From: Pseudomonas entomophila
GTDB taxonomy: Bacteria > Pseudomonadota > Gammaproteobacteria > Pseudomonadales > Pseudomonadaceae
Direction of reading: 5' to 3'
Assembly: GCF_029478665.1 (NCBI RefSeq)
Contig: NZ_JARPQB010000032.1
Coordinates: 1-57,262 of the forward strand
DNA length: 57,262 nt
A model generated the notes under the pieces. It was not told where the DNA came from. It saw only the letters and a list, made by a program, of their open reading frames with translations, and did no database searches. The position numbers were made by a program, and so were the translations under genes. Shown here one piece after another: positions 41,489 through 50,900 of this stretch; position 1 is the first letter of the stretch; every line of letters starts with the position of its first letter.

Positions 41489-42136
41489 ATGGCCTTCCAC
41501 CACCTCACCCGCACCCATCCCCGCCTCAGCATCGCCATCCTGGCCGGCCTTCTCGGCGCCTGGCTGATCCCCACCGACGACACCGTGCAGCGCATCCTCG
41601 CTGGCTGGAACCTTGGTGTGTGGCTCTACTTGCTGATGGTCCTGTGGCTCAGCCTGCGGGCGACCGCACAGAAGGTCCGCCAAGTGGCCAGCATCGAAGA
41701 CGAGAACGCTGGCCTGGTGCTGGTCACCGTCATCGTGGCGGCCATCGCCAGCCTCGCCGCAGTGACCTTGCAACTGGTGTCCAGCCGTGGCCTGGAGGGC
41801 GGCGCGCTGGCCCTGCACTACCTGTATACCGGCCTGACCGTGGCCGGGTCATGGCTGCTGATCGGTTGCATCTTCAGCCTGCACTACGCACGGCTGTTCT
41901 ACACCGGCGATCGCCACGAGCCGCCGCTGCGCTTCCCCGATAACGAGCGCAACCCGGACTACTGGGATTTTCACTACTTCTCGTTCACCATCAGTGTCGC
42001 GGTGCAGACCTCGGACATAGGCGTCGGGGGGCGCGCCATGCGCAAGGCGGTACTGGCCCACTCACTGGTAGGCTTCGTGTTCAACACGGCGATCCTCGGC
42101 TTCACCATCAACATCGCCGCCGGCCTGCTCGGCTAG
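41489..42136 (+). CDS. DUF1345 membrane protein
   Basis: A 215-residue protein with about five membrane helices. The C-terminal block NPDYWDFHYFSFTISVAVQTSD and the following ALAHSLVGFVFNTAILGFTINI-like helix (shown in part) are typical of DUF1345. No function is established. The ATG at 41489 gives the family N-terminus. Its 3' end overlaps the convergent aminotransferase gene by 75 bases, an unusually long coding overlap. Confidence 0.82.
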   Translation: MAFHHLTRTHPRLSIAILAGLLGAWLIPTDDTVQRILAGWNLGVWLYLLMVLWLSLRATAQKVRQVASIEDENAGLVLVTVIVAAIASLAAVTLQLVSSRGLEGGALALHYLYTGLTVAGSWLLIGCIFSLHYARLFYTGDRHEPPLRFPDNERNPDYWDFHYFSFTISVAVQTSDIGVGGRAMRKAVLAHSLVGFVFNTAILGFTINIAAGLLG

Positions 42137-43291
42137 CACTCGCCGGGCGCAGGCGACGATGCGCCGGCAGGCCTCCTCCAGCACCTCGGCATCCAGCACC
42201 AGCCCCAGCCGCACATGCCCGGCCGCGCTTGGGCCGAAGGCATCTCCGGGCAACAACGTCACCCCCTCCTCCAGCAGCAGACGCTGGGCGAAGATCTGCG
42301 CGCTGAGCCCACTGCCACGGATATCGAGCATCACGAACATGCCGCCCGCCGGGCGATGCACGCGCACCCCCGGGCAGCCTTCCAGCGCCGCGCAGACTCG
42401 GTCGCGCCGCTGGCGGTAGGCCTCGCGCATTCGCCGTACTTCCGGCAAATCGCGCTCCAGCGCCAGGCAGGTGGCCTGCATGACGAATTCCGGCAGGCCG
42501 AACAGCATGGCCATGGCCAGGTTGCCCAGATGCGCCGCCAGCGCCTTGGGCCCGATCACCCAGCCCACTCGCCAGCCGCTCATGGCATGGGACTTGGACA
42601 GGCTGTCGATCACCACGCAGCGCTCGGCCATGCCCGGCAGGCTGAGCGGGCTTGGCGCCGGGCTGTCATAACTCAGGTTGCGATACACCTCGTCACAGAC
42701 CAGCCACAGGTCATGTTCACGGCACAGCTGTGCAAGGCTCGCCATGTCGGCCGCATCGATGGTCGCGCCGGTGGGGTTGTGCGGGCTGTTGAGCAGCACG
42801 CCACGGGTGCGCGGGGTGATGGCCCGGGCCACTGCGCCAGGGTCAAGCCGAAAGCCCTCTTCCGAGCTTACCGCCACCGGCACCGGCTGCGCGCCACAAG
42901 CACCGAACACACCGTGGTAGGTGACATACATCGGCTCAGCGACGATCACCTCGTCGCCGGCTTCGAACAGGCACTGGAAAGTCGCGTACAAGGCGCACTG
43001 GGCGCCAGCAGTGACAACCACCTGGTCCGGGTCGAGGGGCAGTTGGCGGTCGTGTACGATGGCCTGACGCAAGGCCAGGCTGCCGCGCACATCGCTGTAG
43101 TGGGTGTCACCGTGCCGCAAGCTGGCGACCGCCGCCTCGACCACCGCCGGCGGCGTGTCGAAGTCCGGGTCGCCCATCGACAGCAGGAACACCTCGCGCC
43201 CCTGTCGGCGCAGGGCCAGGGCCTGGTAGTGGATATCCCAGGCAGCGGCCGCCTCGCCGGCGATGCGTTGGGTGAGCGTGGAAAATCGCAT
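42062..43291 (-). CDS. PLP-dependent aminotransferase, class I/II
   Basis: A 409-residue fold-type I aminotransferase: SMGDPDFDTPP near the N-terminus, LLNSPHNPTGA, CDEVYRNLSYD, and the PLP lysine in DSLSKSHAMSGWRVGW. GGGAGGT precedes the ATG at 43291. The C-terminal 20 residues or so (EQAGGDVDGEAEDRRVEHEAYQ-like) lie in the overlap with the DUF1345 gene and are probably not part of the core fold. The substrate is unknown; relatives handle aspartate, aromatic or arginine-derived amino groups. Confidence 0.88.
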   Translation of the reverse strand: MRFSTLTQRIAGEAAAAWDIHYQALALRRQGREVFLLSMGDPDFDTPPAVVEAAVASLRHGDTHYSDVRGSLALRQAIVHDRQLPLDPDQVVVTAGAQCALYATFQCLFEAGDEVIVAEPMYVTYHGVFGACGAQPVPVAVSSEEGFRLDPGAVARAITPRTRGVLLNSPHNPTGATIDAADMASLAQLCREHDLWLVCDEVYRNLSYDSPAPSPLSLPGMAERCVVIDSLSKSHAMSGWRVGWVIGPKALAAHLGNLAMAMLFGLPEFVMQATCLALERDLPEVRRMREAYRQRRDRVCAALEGCPGVRVHRPAGGMFVMLDIRGSGLSAQIFAQRLLLEEGVTLLPGDAFGPSAAGHVRLGLVLDAEVLEEACRRIVACARRVLAEQAGGDVDGEAEDRRVEHEAYQ

Positions 43292-43574
43292 GGCTACCTC
43301 CCTGTCTGCCCGAGCCGCACCGCTGGTCCGAAATCGCTGCCAGTAAACATAGCAGAGCCGCACGCCTCGCCAGCGCCCGGGCCACAGGACAAACGTTTGC
43401 CCTGCTCGACGCCCGCCGACCGGTCGCGATGACAGCAGTGTGACCACCATCATGCATTAGCACATTTGCCATATTTTCCAGGGAACACTGCCATGGCAGG
43501 TGCTATGGTTAATTCCCGACGGCCAGGCACGGCCATTTCAATCACCGCGTTCAGGTACGAACAAGGAGGCTGGC

Positions 43575-43838
43575 ATGAACAAGATGACGTTCCCCAACGC
43601 CTGCCAGGTGATGCGTTGGCATTTTCACCCACTAGGGTTCGAAGCCAGCATGGACGCACCCCGCAGCATGGTTGCCCGGCTCTTCGACCGGGCCACGGGC
43701 GTGACGCTGCTGGCCATCGCCGGCATCCCCTGCACGGCGATCATGGCCGCCGCCGACGTCGAGCGCATCATCGAAGCCGTGGAAGCCGAGCTGGAAACCT
43801 TCGATCTGGTCGGCAGCTCGCTGCACGACGCTGTCTGA
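43575..43838 (+). CDS. DUF1652 family small protein
   Basis: An 87-residue Pseudomonas-type protein with no signal peptide or membrane helix. It begins MNKMTFPNACQVMRWHFHPLGFEASMD; the shared family elements are an MRWHFHPLGFE-like motif and the AIAGIPC segment. AGGAGG lies at ideal distance from the ATG. Function is unknown; several paralogues usually occur per Pseudomonas genome. Confidence 0.82.
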   Translation: MNKMTFPNACQVMRWHFHPLGFEASMDAPRSMVARLFDRATGVTLLAIAGIPCTAIMAAADVERIIEAVEAELETFDLVGSSLHDAV

Positions 43839-43946
43839 TCTCAAACACCCACTTGCGAACGACCGGAATGGCCGTGGTGTCGCGCTGGCCAAAAACCTGG
43901 CAACGTCTTTACTTGCTGTTACACCCCTTCACCCTGGTGTGAGCCT

Positions 43947-44333
43947 ATGAAGATCGTGGTCACCAGCATTCTCGTCGACGACCAGGCCAAGGCCCAGGCG
44001 TTCTATCACCACGTACTGGGTTTCCAACCCAAGCACGATATCCCGATGGGCAAGCACCGCTGGCTCACCTTCACCTCCCCCAACGACCCCAACGGCGTCG
44101 AACTGTTGCTCGAACCGGATGTCCACCCGGCGGCAAAAGCCTACAAGACCGCCCTCAAGCAGGACGGCATTCCCGCCACGTCATTCGGCGTTCGCGATAT
44201 CCAGGCCGAGTACATCCGCCTGTGCGCCGCAGGTGTGCACTTCACTCAGCCACCGACGGTGGCCGGGCCGGTAACGGTAGCTGTGTTCGACGACACCTGC
44301 GGCAACCTGATCCAGATCGCCCAGCGGCACTGA
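43947..44333 (+). CDS. VOC/glyoxalase-like protein
   Basis: A 128-residue single-module vicinal-oxygen-chelate protein with two beta-alpha-beta-beta-beta repeats: VTSILVDDQAKAQAFYHHVLGF, then WLTFTSPNDPNGVELLLEP with a metal-ligand-like Glu, and VAVFDDTCGNLIQIAQR at the end. Proteins of this kind range from fosfomycin or bleomycin resistance to dioxygenases and binding proteins; I cannot choose. It lies in a loose same-strand cluster after DUF1652. Confidence 0.85.
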   Translation: MKIVVTSILVDDQAKAQAFYHHVLGFQPKHDIPMGKHRWLTFTSPNDPNGVELLLEPDVHPAAKAYKTALKQDGIPATSFGVRDIQAEYIRLCAAGVHFTQPPTVAGPVTVAVFDDTCGNLIQIAQRH

Positions 44334-44409
44334 GAAAATGGCTGGCGGCGCGCGTGCGCGCCCTCTACATTGCTGACTTCACCCAGCGCAGTCACAACAA
44401 GGAAAACCC

Positions 44410-44985
44410 ATGCGCTACGAGTTCAGCGAAGTTCTCAACGACCTGGTCGACTACTTTCTTCTCGGTGATATCCAACTGCTCGAACACTTCAAGGATGAAC
44501 ATGACCTTCCCGACGACCTGGCCCGGGCCTTCACCCAAGGCGAGAGTGGCGACCAGGCGGTGCGCGAAGGCGTGATCCTGCCCCTGGCCGGTATCGACAA
44601 CCTGCCCTATCGCATCGTTTTCAGCCTCGACGGTGGCACCCCGGCCCTGCTCGAGCCCGGCAGCCGCCTCAAGCACCATCGCAAGGGCCATCTGCTGCGG
44701 GTCGAAAACCGCGCCTTGATGCTGTTCACCTGGCGCGTGCTGCAGCACTTCACCCGCAAGACCATGGGCGACCTGCTGGCGCGCTACCAGGAGCCGGGGC
44801 GGCCGATCATCGAGCTGGACAATGGCTGGTATGAGGTGGACGTACTGGCGGGTGCCGTGGTGCGGGATGGGTTGTACGAACCGGCGTTCGAGTTCGTGTT
44901 GACGAAAACCCTCGGTCCTCGCTCCGGGGCCGGGGCCGGGGCCGACACTGGCTACCGCTATGGCCTGCGCGGGTACTTCGACTGA
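44410..44985 (+). CDS. Hypothetical protein, 191 residues
   Basis: I do not recognise this protein. It has no signal peptide and no membrane helix. It is acidic in the first 50 residues (SEVLNDLVDYFLLGDIQLLEHFKDEHDLPDD), followed by a mixed alpha/beta body with a basic stretch (LKHHRKGHLLRVENR). Gly/Ala-rich residues (RSGAGAGADTG) precede the C-terminus RGYFD. AAGGAA is upstream of the ATG, and codon use is like that of its neighbours. It is followed by a REP pair. Confidence 0.75.
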   Translation: MRYEFSEVLNDLVDYFLLGDIQLLEHFKDEHDLPDDLARAFTQGESGDQAVREGVILPLAGIDNLPYRIVFSLDGGTPALLEPGSRLKHHRKGHLLRVENRALMLFTWRVLQHFTRKTMGDLLARYQEPGRPIIELDNGWYEVDVLAGAVVRDGLYEPAFEFVLTKTLGPRSGAGAGADTGYRYGLRGYFD

Positions 44986-44993
44986 GTACAGGG

Positions 44994-45078
44994 GTAGGAG
45001 CGGCTTTGGCCGCGATGCAGACGACGCGGTGCCTGGCACCCGTTTTGCGGGTGATCGCGGCTGAAGCCGCTCCTACAG
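44994..45078. repeat. Inverted REP pair
   Basis: GTAGGAGCGGCTTTGGCC-type core (44994-45017) and inverted copy (45054-45078) between convergent genes, probably serving as a bidirectional 3'-end structure. Confidence 0.78.
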
Positions 45079-45101
45079 GGGGCCTGCCAAATCAAGGGAT
45101 A

Positions 45102-46781
45102 TCAGGTGTGATGAATATCCCTGTCCTTGGTCTCCGGCAGGAAGAAGATCCCCAGCACCGCCGTCATCACCGCGATCACGATCGGGTACCACAGGCCGTA
45201 GTAGATATCCCCGGTCGCCGCCACCATGGCGAACGCCACGGTGGGCAGGAAGCCGCCGAACCAGCCGTTGCCGATGTGGTACGGCAACGACATCGAGGTG
45301 TAGCGGATACGCGCCGGGAACAACTCCACCAGCCACGCGGCGATCGGGCCGTAGACCATGGTCACGTAGATCACCAGGATGGTCAGCAGCAACAGCACCA
45401 TCGGGTAGTGGATCTTCGCCGGGTCGGCTTTTTCCGGGTAGCCGGCTTCCTTCAGCGCAGCCCCGAGGCTGGCGGTGAAGGCATCGCTCTGTGCCTTGAA
45501 GTCCGCCGCCGCCAGGCTGCGACCATCGAAGCTCGGCAACACCCGCTCACCAATGCGCACCTGGGCGACGCTGCCGGGCTCGGCTGCCCGGTTTTCGTAG
45601 GGGATGGCGCGCTTGGCCAGCAGGCTCTTGGCGATGTCACAGGAACTGGTGAAACGGGCCTTGCCCACCGGGTCGAACTGGAACGCGCATTGCCCGGGGT
45701 CGGCCACCACCACCACCGGGTTCTGCTCCTGGGCGACGAACACGTCCGGGTTGCCGTACTCGGTGAGCCCCTTGAAGATCGGGAAATAGGTCAGCGCCGC
45801 GATGATGCAGCCGGCCATGATGATCGGCTTGCGCCCGATGCGGTCCGACAGGCTGCCGAAGAAGATGAAGAACGGCGTACCGATCAACAAAGAGCCGGCA
45901 ATCAGCAGGTTGGCGGTCTGCGGGTCGATCTTGAGCATCTGCAGCAGGAAGAACAACGCGTAGAACTGCCCGGTGTACCACACCACCGCCTGGCCGGCGG
46001 TGCCGCCGAGCAGCGACATGATCACCACCTTGAGATTGTCCCAGCGGGCGAACGACTCGGTGAGCGGCGCTTTCGACGCCTTGCCCTCGGCTTTCATCTT
46101 CATGAACACCGGCGACTCGTTGAGTTGCATGCGGATGTACACCGAGATGGCCAGCAGCAGGATCGACAGCAGGAACGGGATACGCCAGCCCCAGTCTTCA
46201 AAGGCCTCGGTACCCATCGCCGTGCGGCAGGCCAGGATCACCAGCAACGACAGGAACAGCCCAAGTGTGGCGGTGGTCTGGATCCACGCGGTGAAGAATC
46301 CGCGCCGGCCCTTCGGCGCATGTTCGGCCACATAAGTGGCCGCGCCGCCGTACTCGCCGCCCAGTGCCAGCCCTTGCAACAAGCGCAAGGTGATGAGGAT
46401 GACCGGCGCGGCCACGCCAATCGCCGCATAGCTCGGCAGGATACCCACCACCGCGGTGGACAGGCCCATGATGACGATGGTGATGAGGAAGGTGTACTTG
46501 CGCCCGATCATGTCCCCCAGGCGGCCGAACACGATGGCGCCGAACGGCCGTACCGCGAAGCCTGCGGCAAAGGCCAGCAAGGCAAAGATGAACGCGGTGG
46601 TTTCATTGACGCCGGCAAAGAAGTGCTTGGCGATGATCGCCGCCAGCGAGCCGTACAGGTAGAAGTCGTACCATTCGAACACGGTACCCAGTGAAGAGGC
46701 GAAGATGACCTTGCGCTCCTCCCGGGTGATACCACGTTGGGGCGCGCTACTGCCCGTGGATGCGCTGTCGAGGACCGCCAT
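45102..46781 (-). CDS. MFS transporter, metabolite:H+ symporter (MHS) family
   Basis: A 559-residue inner-membrane transporter resembling the shikimate/proline/citrate symporters. The N-terminal block SSLGTVFEWYDFYLYGSLAAIIA is diagnostic, followed by RPFGAIVFGRLGDMIGRKYTF, RLLQGLALGGEYGGAATYVAEHAP and, in the second half, SLSDRIGRKPIIMAG. About 110 extra hydrophilic residues (roughly 345-455), which include a Cys pair, are inserted before the last helices and account for the length over the usual 430-450. The substrate is unknown. Confidence 0.9.
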   Translation of the reverse strand: MAVLDSASTGSSAPQRGITREERKVIFASSLGTVFEWYDFYLYGSLAAIIAKHFFAGVNETTAFIFALLAFAAGFAVRPFGAIVFGRLGDMIGRKYTFLITIVIMGLSTAVVGILPSYAAIGVAAPVILITLRLLQGLALGGEYGGAATYVAEHAPKGRRGFFTAWIQTTATLGLFLSLLVILACRTAMGTEAFEDWGWRIPFLLSILLLAISVYIRMQLNESPVFMKMKAEGKASKAPLTESFARWDNLKVVIMSLLGGTAGQAVVWYTGQFYALFFLLQMLKIDPQTANLLIAGSLLIGTPFFIFFGSLSDRIGRKPIIMAGCIIAALTYFPIFKGLTEYGNPDVFVAQEQNPVVVVADPGQCAFQFDPVGKARFTSSCDIAKSLLAKRAIPYENRAAEPGSVAQVRIGERVLPSFDGRSLAAADFKAQSDAFTASLGAALKEAGYPEKADPAKIHYPMVLLLLTILVIYVTMVYGPIAAWLVELFPARIRYTSMSLPYHIGNGWFGGFLPTVAFAMVAATGDIYYGLWYPIVIAVMTAVLGIFFLPETKDRDIHHT

Positions 46782-46955
46782 GGGTCGCCTCCGTCAGGTT
46801 GTCGCGGGCCGGAGTGTCCCAAACAGAATGAAGCGCACGCACCCAGGCCCCAGGGCTTTACCGGTTGCGCGAAGCACGGCGAGGCAGGCCTCGGATCGCG
46901 GCAAGGTCACCTGAAGCATAATCGGCTTTGTCGGGATAGCCAGCGCGTCCCGCTT

Positions 46956-47735
46956 TCAGGCCAGGAAACGGACGACCTCGTCCAGCACGCGCGGCATCTG
47001 CTCGCGGTGCGGCACATGCCCGCAACCCTCGAGGATCGTCTGTCGACGTGGGCCTGCGGCCAACCGAACGAAGCGTTCGGGATGGGCAAGGCTGCCGAAC
47101 TCATCATTGTCACCATGCAGACTGAGCAACGGGCAGCGCACCTGCGCCAGCACGCCGTCGAGGTTCCAATCGGCAAAGTCCGCCGACAGCCAGTTGTCGA
47201 TCCAGGCGCGCAGCACCCATTCGGCCTTGTCGCCGTGGTAGCGCTGCAACCGTTGTAGTTGCGCAGGCTCTGTAAACTGCCGTGCGGCGGCGCGAATGCC
47301 TTCGAGCGTGCGTGGCTCGGCGAACGCCTGGGCGGATTCAGTGATCAGGCCCCGGCAGTCATCTGCATGGGCCGCGGCACACGCGATGGCCATGCCACCA
47401 CCGACGCTATGGCCAAAGACCACGAACTGTTCGATGCCCAACTGGTGGCGCACCGCGGCGAACCCCTGGTGGGCCTCCGCCTCGACGAAGCCCAGGCGCA
47501 GTTGCCCCAGGTTGGCGTCAGACTGGCCGAAGCCCAGGCGGTCGTATGCGATAACCCTGTGGCCGGTGGCCTGGGCAAGACAGGCGGGGAAGTCACGCCA
47601 AAGCGCCACGCAACCGAGCGAATCGTGCAACAGGATGATGGGTGCGCCCCGCTCCATCGCCGGTAGCCAGCTGCGGGCATACAGCCGCCCATCAGGCAGG
47701 TCGATCCAATGTTGCTGTACCGTGGTGTCGGTCAT
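46956..47735 (-). CDS. Alpha/beta hydrolase
   Basis: A 259-residue soluble alpha/beta-hydrolase with HDSLGCVALWRDFP after strand 3, YDRLGFGQSD, the nucleophile elbow GHSVGGG, and the late GCGHVPHREQ carrying the catalytic His. The ATG at 47735 has GGGAG at good distance. The motif layout is that of haloperoxidase- and esterase-type hydrolases; the substrate is unknown. Divergent from the large LRR-NEL gene. Confidence 0.86.
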   Translation of the reverse strand: MTDTTVQQHWIDLPDGRLYARSWLPAMERGAPIILLHDSLGCVALWRDFPACLAQATGHRVIAYDRLGFGQSDANLGQLRLGFVEAEAHQGFAAVRHQLGIEQFVVFGHSVGGGMAIACAAAHADDCRGLITESAQAFAEPRTLEGIRAAARQFTEPAQLQRLQRYHGDKAEWVLRAWIDNWLSADFADWNLDGVLAQVRCPLLSLHGDNDEFGSLAHPERFVRLAAGPRRQTILEGCGHVPHREQMPRVLDEVVRFLA

Positions 47736-47922
47736 GCTGGCTCCCGCGCCGGGCAATGGGCGAGTCGCCATCCTAAACCGCCAACAGCGTAAAGCCCATC
47801 GTGCATTGCCACGGGGTGCGCCCCGGGTGGTGCCCCTTCAGTGCGATCCGGATTGCATATGTACCACGCCTGCCAGCACCCACTGCTGTTGAATGGCCGC
47901 CTACCTCTATCGGAGCACTGCC

Positions 47923-50900
47923 ATGTACAGCATCGATCCCCCCTATCACCAGCAGCAGATCCTGGACAGCTTGCCGGGCTGGACGAAACACCTTCATCAC
48001 ACACACGCCAGCAGGCTACTGCGGCGCGCTCATGCCGAGCATGTCAACGCAGAAGGCCAATTCCCGGAATGGTTCACGCAGGCCACCCCCGAGCAGCAAA
48101 TCGACCTGCGCAATGCCATCCATCGCCGGACCACCAGCCACAAGGCATTGGCCAAGGCGCTCAAAGGCCTGCGCGGTATCACCGAGTTTTGCCAACCCCT
48201 GCTGCAGGCGGAACTCGGCTTGACGGTCCCCGTGACAGACGCACAATTCCGCTTCCAACCCTTCACTTCACATCAGGAAGGCGACTTTCCCGACCCCGAT
48301 GCCTCGCACTCCACCCCTCGCCCGCTGACGTTCATCGAGCAGCCGACCGGCAGCGCGACCCTCACCAGCCTGCTGGAGGCCGCCCTGCACAACTTCGAGG
48401 GCATGCCCGAGGTCGGCTCGTTCAGTACCTTGCAGGCCAGCATCACGGACAGCACCGAGCTGCCCGGCCTGAGCACCAGCCAGTTCGTGAGCCGCTGCCG
48501 CACGCTGGACCTGGGCCAACGCTACCAGGCCCACCTGCAAAGCTTGTATGGCGGTGACCGCAAGGCCCAGGTGCAGCCAGCATGGGTCCAGGCCCGGCGC
48601 GACGAACTGGCAGTGAAGTGCGTGATCGCGCATTTGCGGGGCAAACTCAGCGACGCCGGTTACCAGGCGCTTCGCCAGTTCTGTGTCACGGATACCGTGC
48701 CTCGTTACGGCACCCACCCCATCGTGGCGCGGACCCTGACCCTGCTCGACTTCCAGGTGCACGATCTGCTCCTGTTGACACCCACAGGCGTAACGACGCC
48801 ACCCTATATCGCCTATCTGCCTTTCGATGACGAACATCCGGTGCAAGAGTTCGCCAGCTTGCTGGCCCTGGGCAGGTATATGCGCCTTCGCCTGCTGGAG
48901 CCCGCCTTTCGTGAACGCTTCCTTGAGCATGTCGCGCTGAAGGATCGCCCGGAGATGGCCAGGAAGCTGACGGCCAGGCTGTTCGAAAAACCCCATTCCC
49001 ATATGTTCCCCCTCGAACTGCCTTCACCCGCTTTTGGCGAAACTGAACCCGGCGTGCATCCCTGGCAAGGGCAGGTGGTCGACGAGGCGCACGAGCAAGA
49101 TGACGCGCCGCGGCCCGTCCGCTTCCCGGCGCTGGCGGTGCATGAAGTGTCAATCGCCTTCCCCGTCTGGCCCAAACTCTTCAATGCCCATGTTCAGCGC
49201 CTGCAGGCTGATGCCCGTGGGATCGCGGTTCCGACGGCGGACATGGACGCCAAGGCAAGGGCCGAGCGCCTGGCGCACTGGGCCGAACGCGGCCTGACGC
49301 TACTCAACGTCGCCGCCGTGTTCGTCCCGGGCCTCGACGCGGTCATGCTGGCCGTGAATGCCGCTCAGGTGATGGCGAGCATCTTCCATGGTTTCGAAGC
49401 CTGGTCCGAAGGAAACAACGCCGAAGCGGTGGCGCAGGTTGAGTCGCTGCTGGTCAATCTCGGCAGCGTCATCGTCATCGCAGGTGCCGCCAAGTTGGCG
49501 AAAGCCTCCGGTTTCGTCGACTGGATGAACAGCATCTGGGTCGACGGCGAGCAACGCCTGTGGCATCCGCAGCTCGAACAATACCGCAGCCCGGTCGCGC
49601 TGCCTGAGGGCCTGCTGCCAGACGCCGAAGGCATCCTTGCCCATGACGGGCGACACTTCATCGAGCTGGGCGACGACGTCCACGAAGTTGCCCGGGATGC
49701 CGAGGGCCACTGGCGCATCGTGCACCCGAACGATCCGCAGGCTTATCAGCCACGAATCGAGGGTAACGGTAAAGGGGCCTGGCGAATGAAGCACGAACGC
49801 CCACAAGACTGGAGCCGCGTCACATTGATGCGCCGCCTCGGCCCACTCAGCAAGGGGTTGAAGGACGAAGACCTGCTCGCCGCACTCGACAGCACGGCGC
49901 TGGACCGTGGCGTGCTCGAGCAATTGCATGCCGATGGCCGGCGCCCTCCGGCGCTGCTCGAAGACGCCCTGCGACGACTTGAAGCCGACACAACCGCTGA
50001 CGACATCATCGCTCGTACCCGTGCGGGCAGCCCGCTGGCTGCCTACAAGCAGTTCGCCGCCACCGCGCTGGGCGAACTGTCCGGCTGGCCCGAAGATGTC
50101 GTGCTGGAAGTGTTCGACGGCACCGAGCCAATGGGAAGCGCGACGCGCTATGGACGCAACTGGTTGGGTGACACGGTGATCCCGCTGACTCGGACCGATC
50201 TGGACAATGGCGATCTGGCACGCATCGTCCTCGAGCATCTGGACGAGGACGCGGTCAACGCACTGCTGCCCGAGGGTACCGATACCGCGCACCGCCAACA
50301 GGCGCTGCAGACACTGATGGCCGACCAGCTCGCGTCGAAGCGTCAGTCGCTGTTCGACAGTTTCTACAACAGCACATCCGAAGCCGCATGGCCTTCTACC
50401 GCCCCCCTCGGCCGACAGTTCCCGAGCTTGCCCAGGCAAGCGCTGGAGGAGCTGGCTGGCCAGGCCAATACCCGCGAACGGGAAACCCTGCTCGCCGACC
50501 GCGTGCCCTTGCGCATCGCTGAGGAAGCCCGCCTGATGCAAGCCCACGCACGCCTGGACCGAGCCATCCTCGGCCTGTACCGAAGCAGCCTGGCAAACGC
50601 CGACACCCAGAGCATCCGTGCAGGCCTCCTCGCCAAACATCCACAGTGGACGACCGAGCAGTGCTACCACGCCGCATTGGCCGATCGCCCACGCGCCGCC
50701 CGCCTGATCGGCCAGCAACCGCTGCCCAAGGGTTTTCGCTCACCGTTACGCCTGGGCGATGGGCGTGTTGGCTACCCCTTGAGCCCCGGCATTTTCGCCT
50801 CCAGGGCCGAACGCGAACTGCACGCGCTGTACCCGGGCCTGGCCGACCGTGAGCTGCGCCAGTTGCTCACCACCCTGCGTGCCAGGGGCAATGCGACCGA

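Noticed and set aside
45006..46694. 562-codon plus-strand frame opposite the MHS transporter
   Set aside because: Antisense shadow with Gln/His/Arg-rich composition and no motifs.
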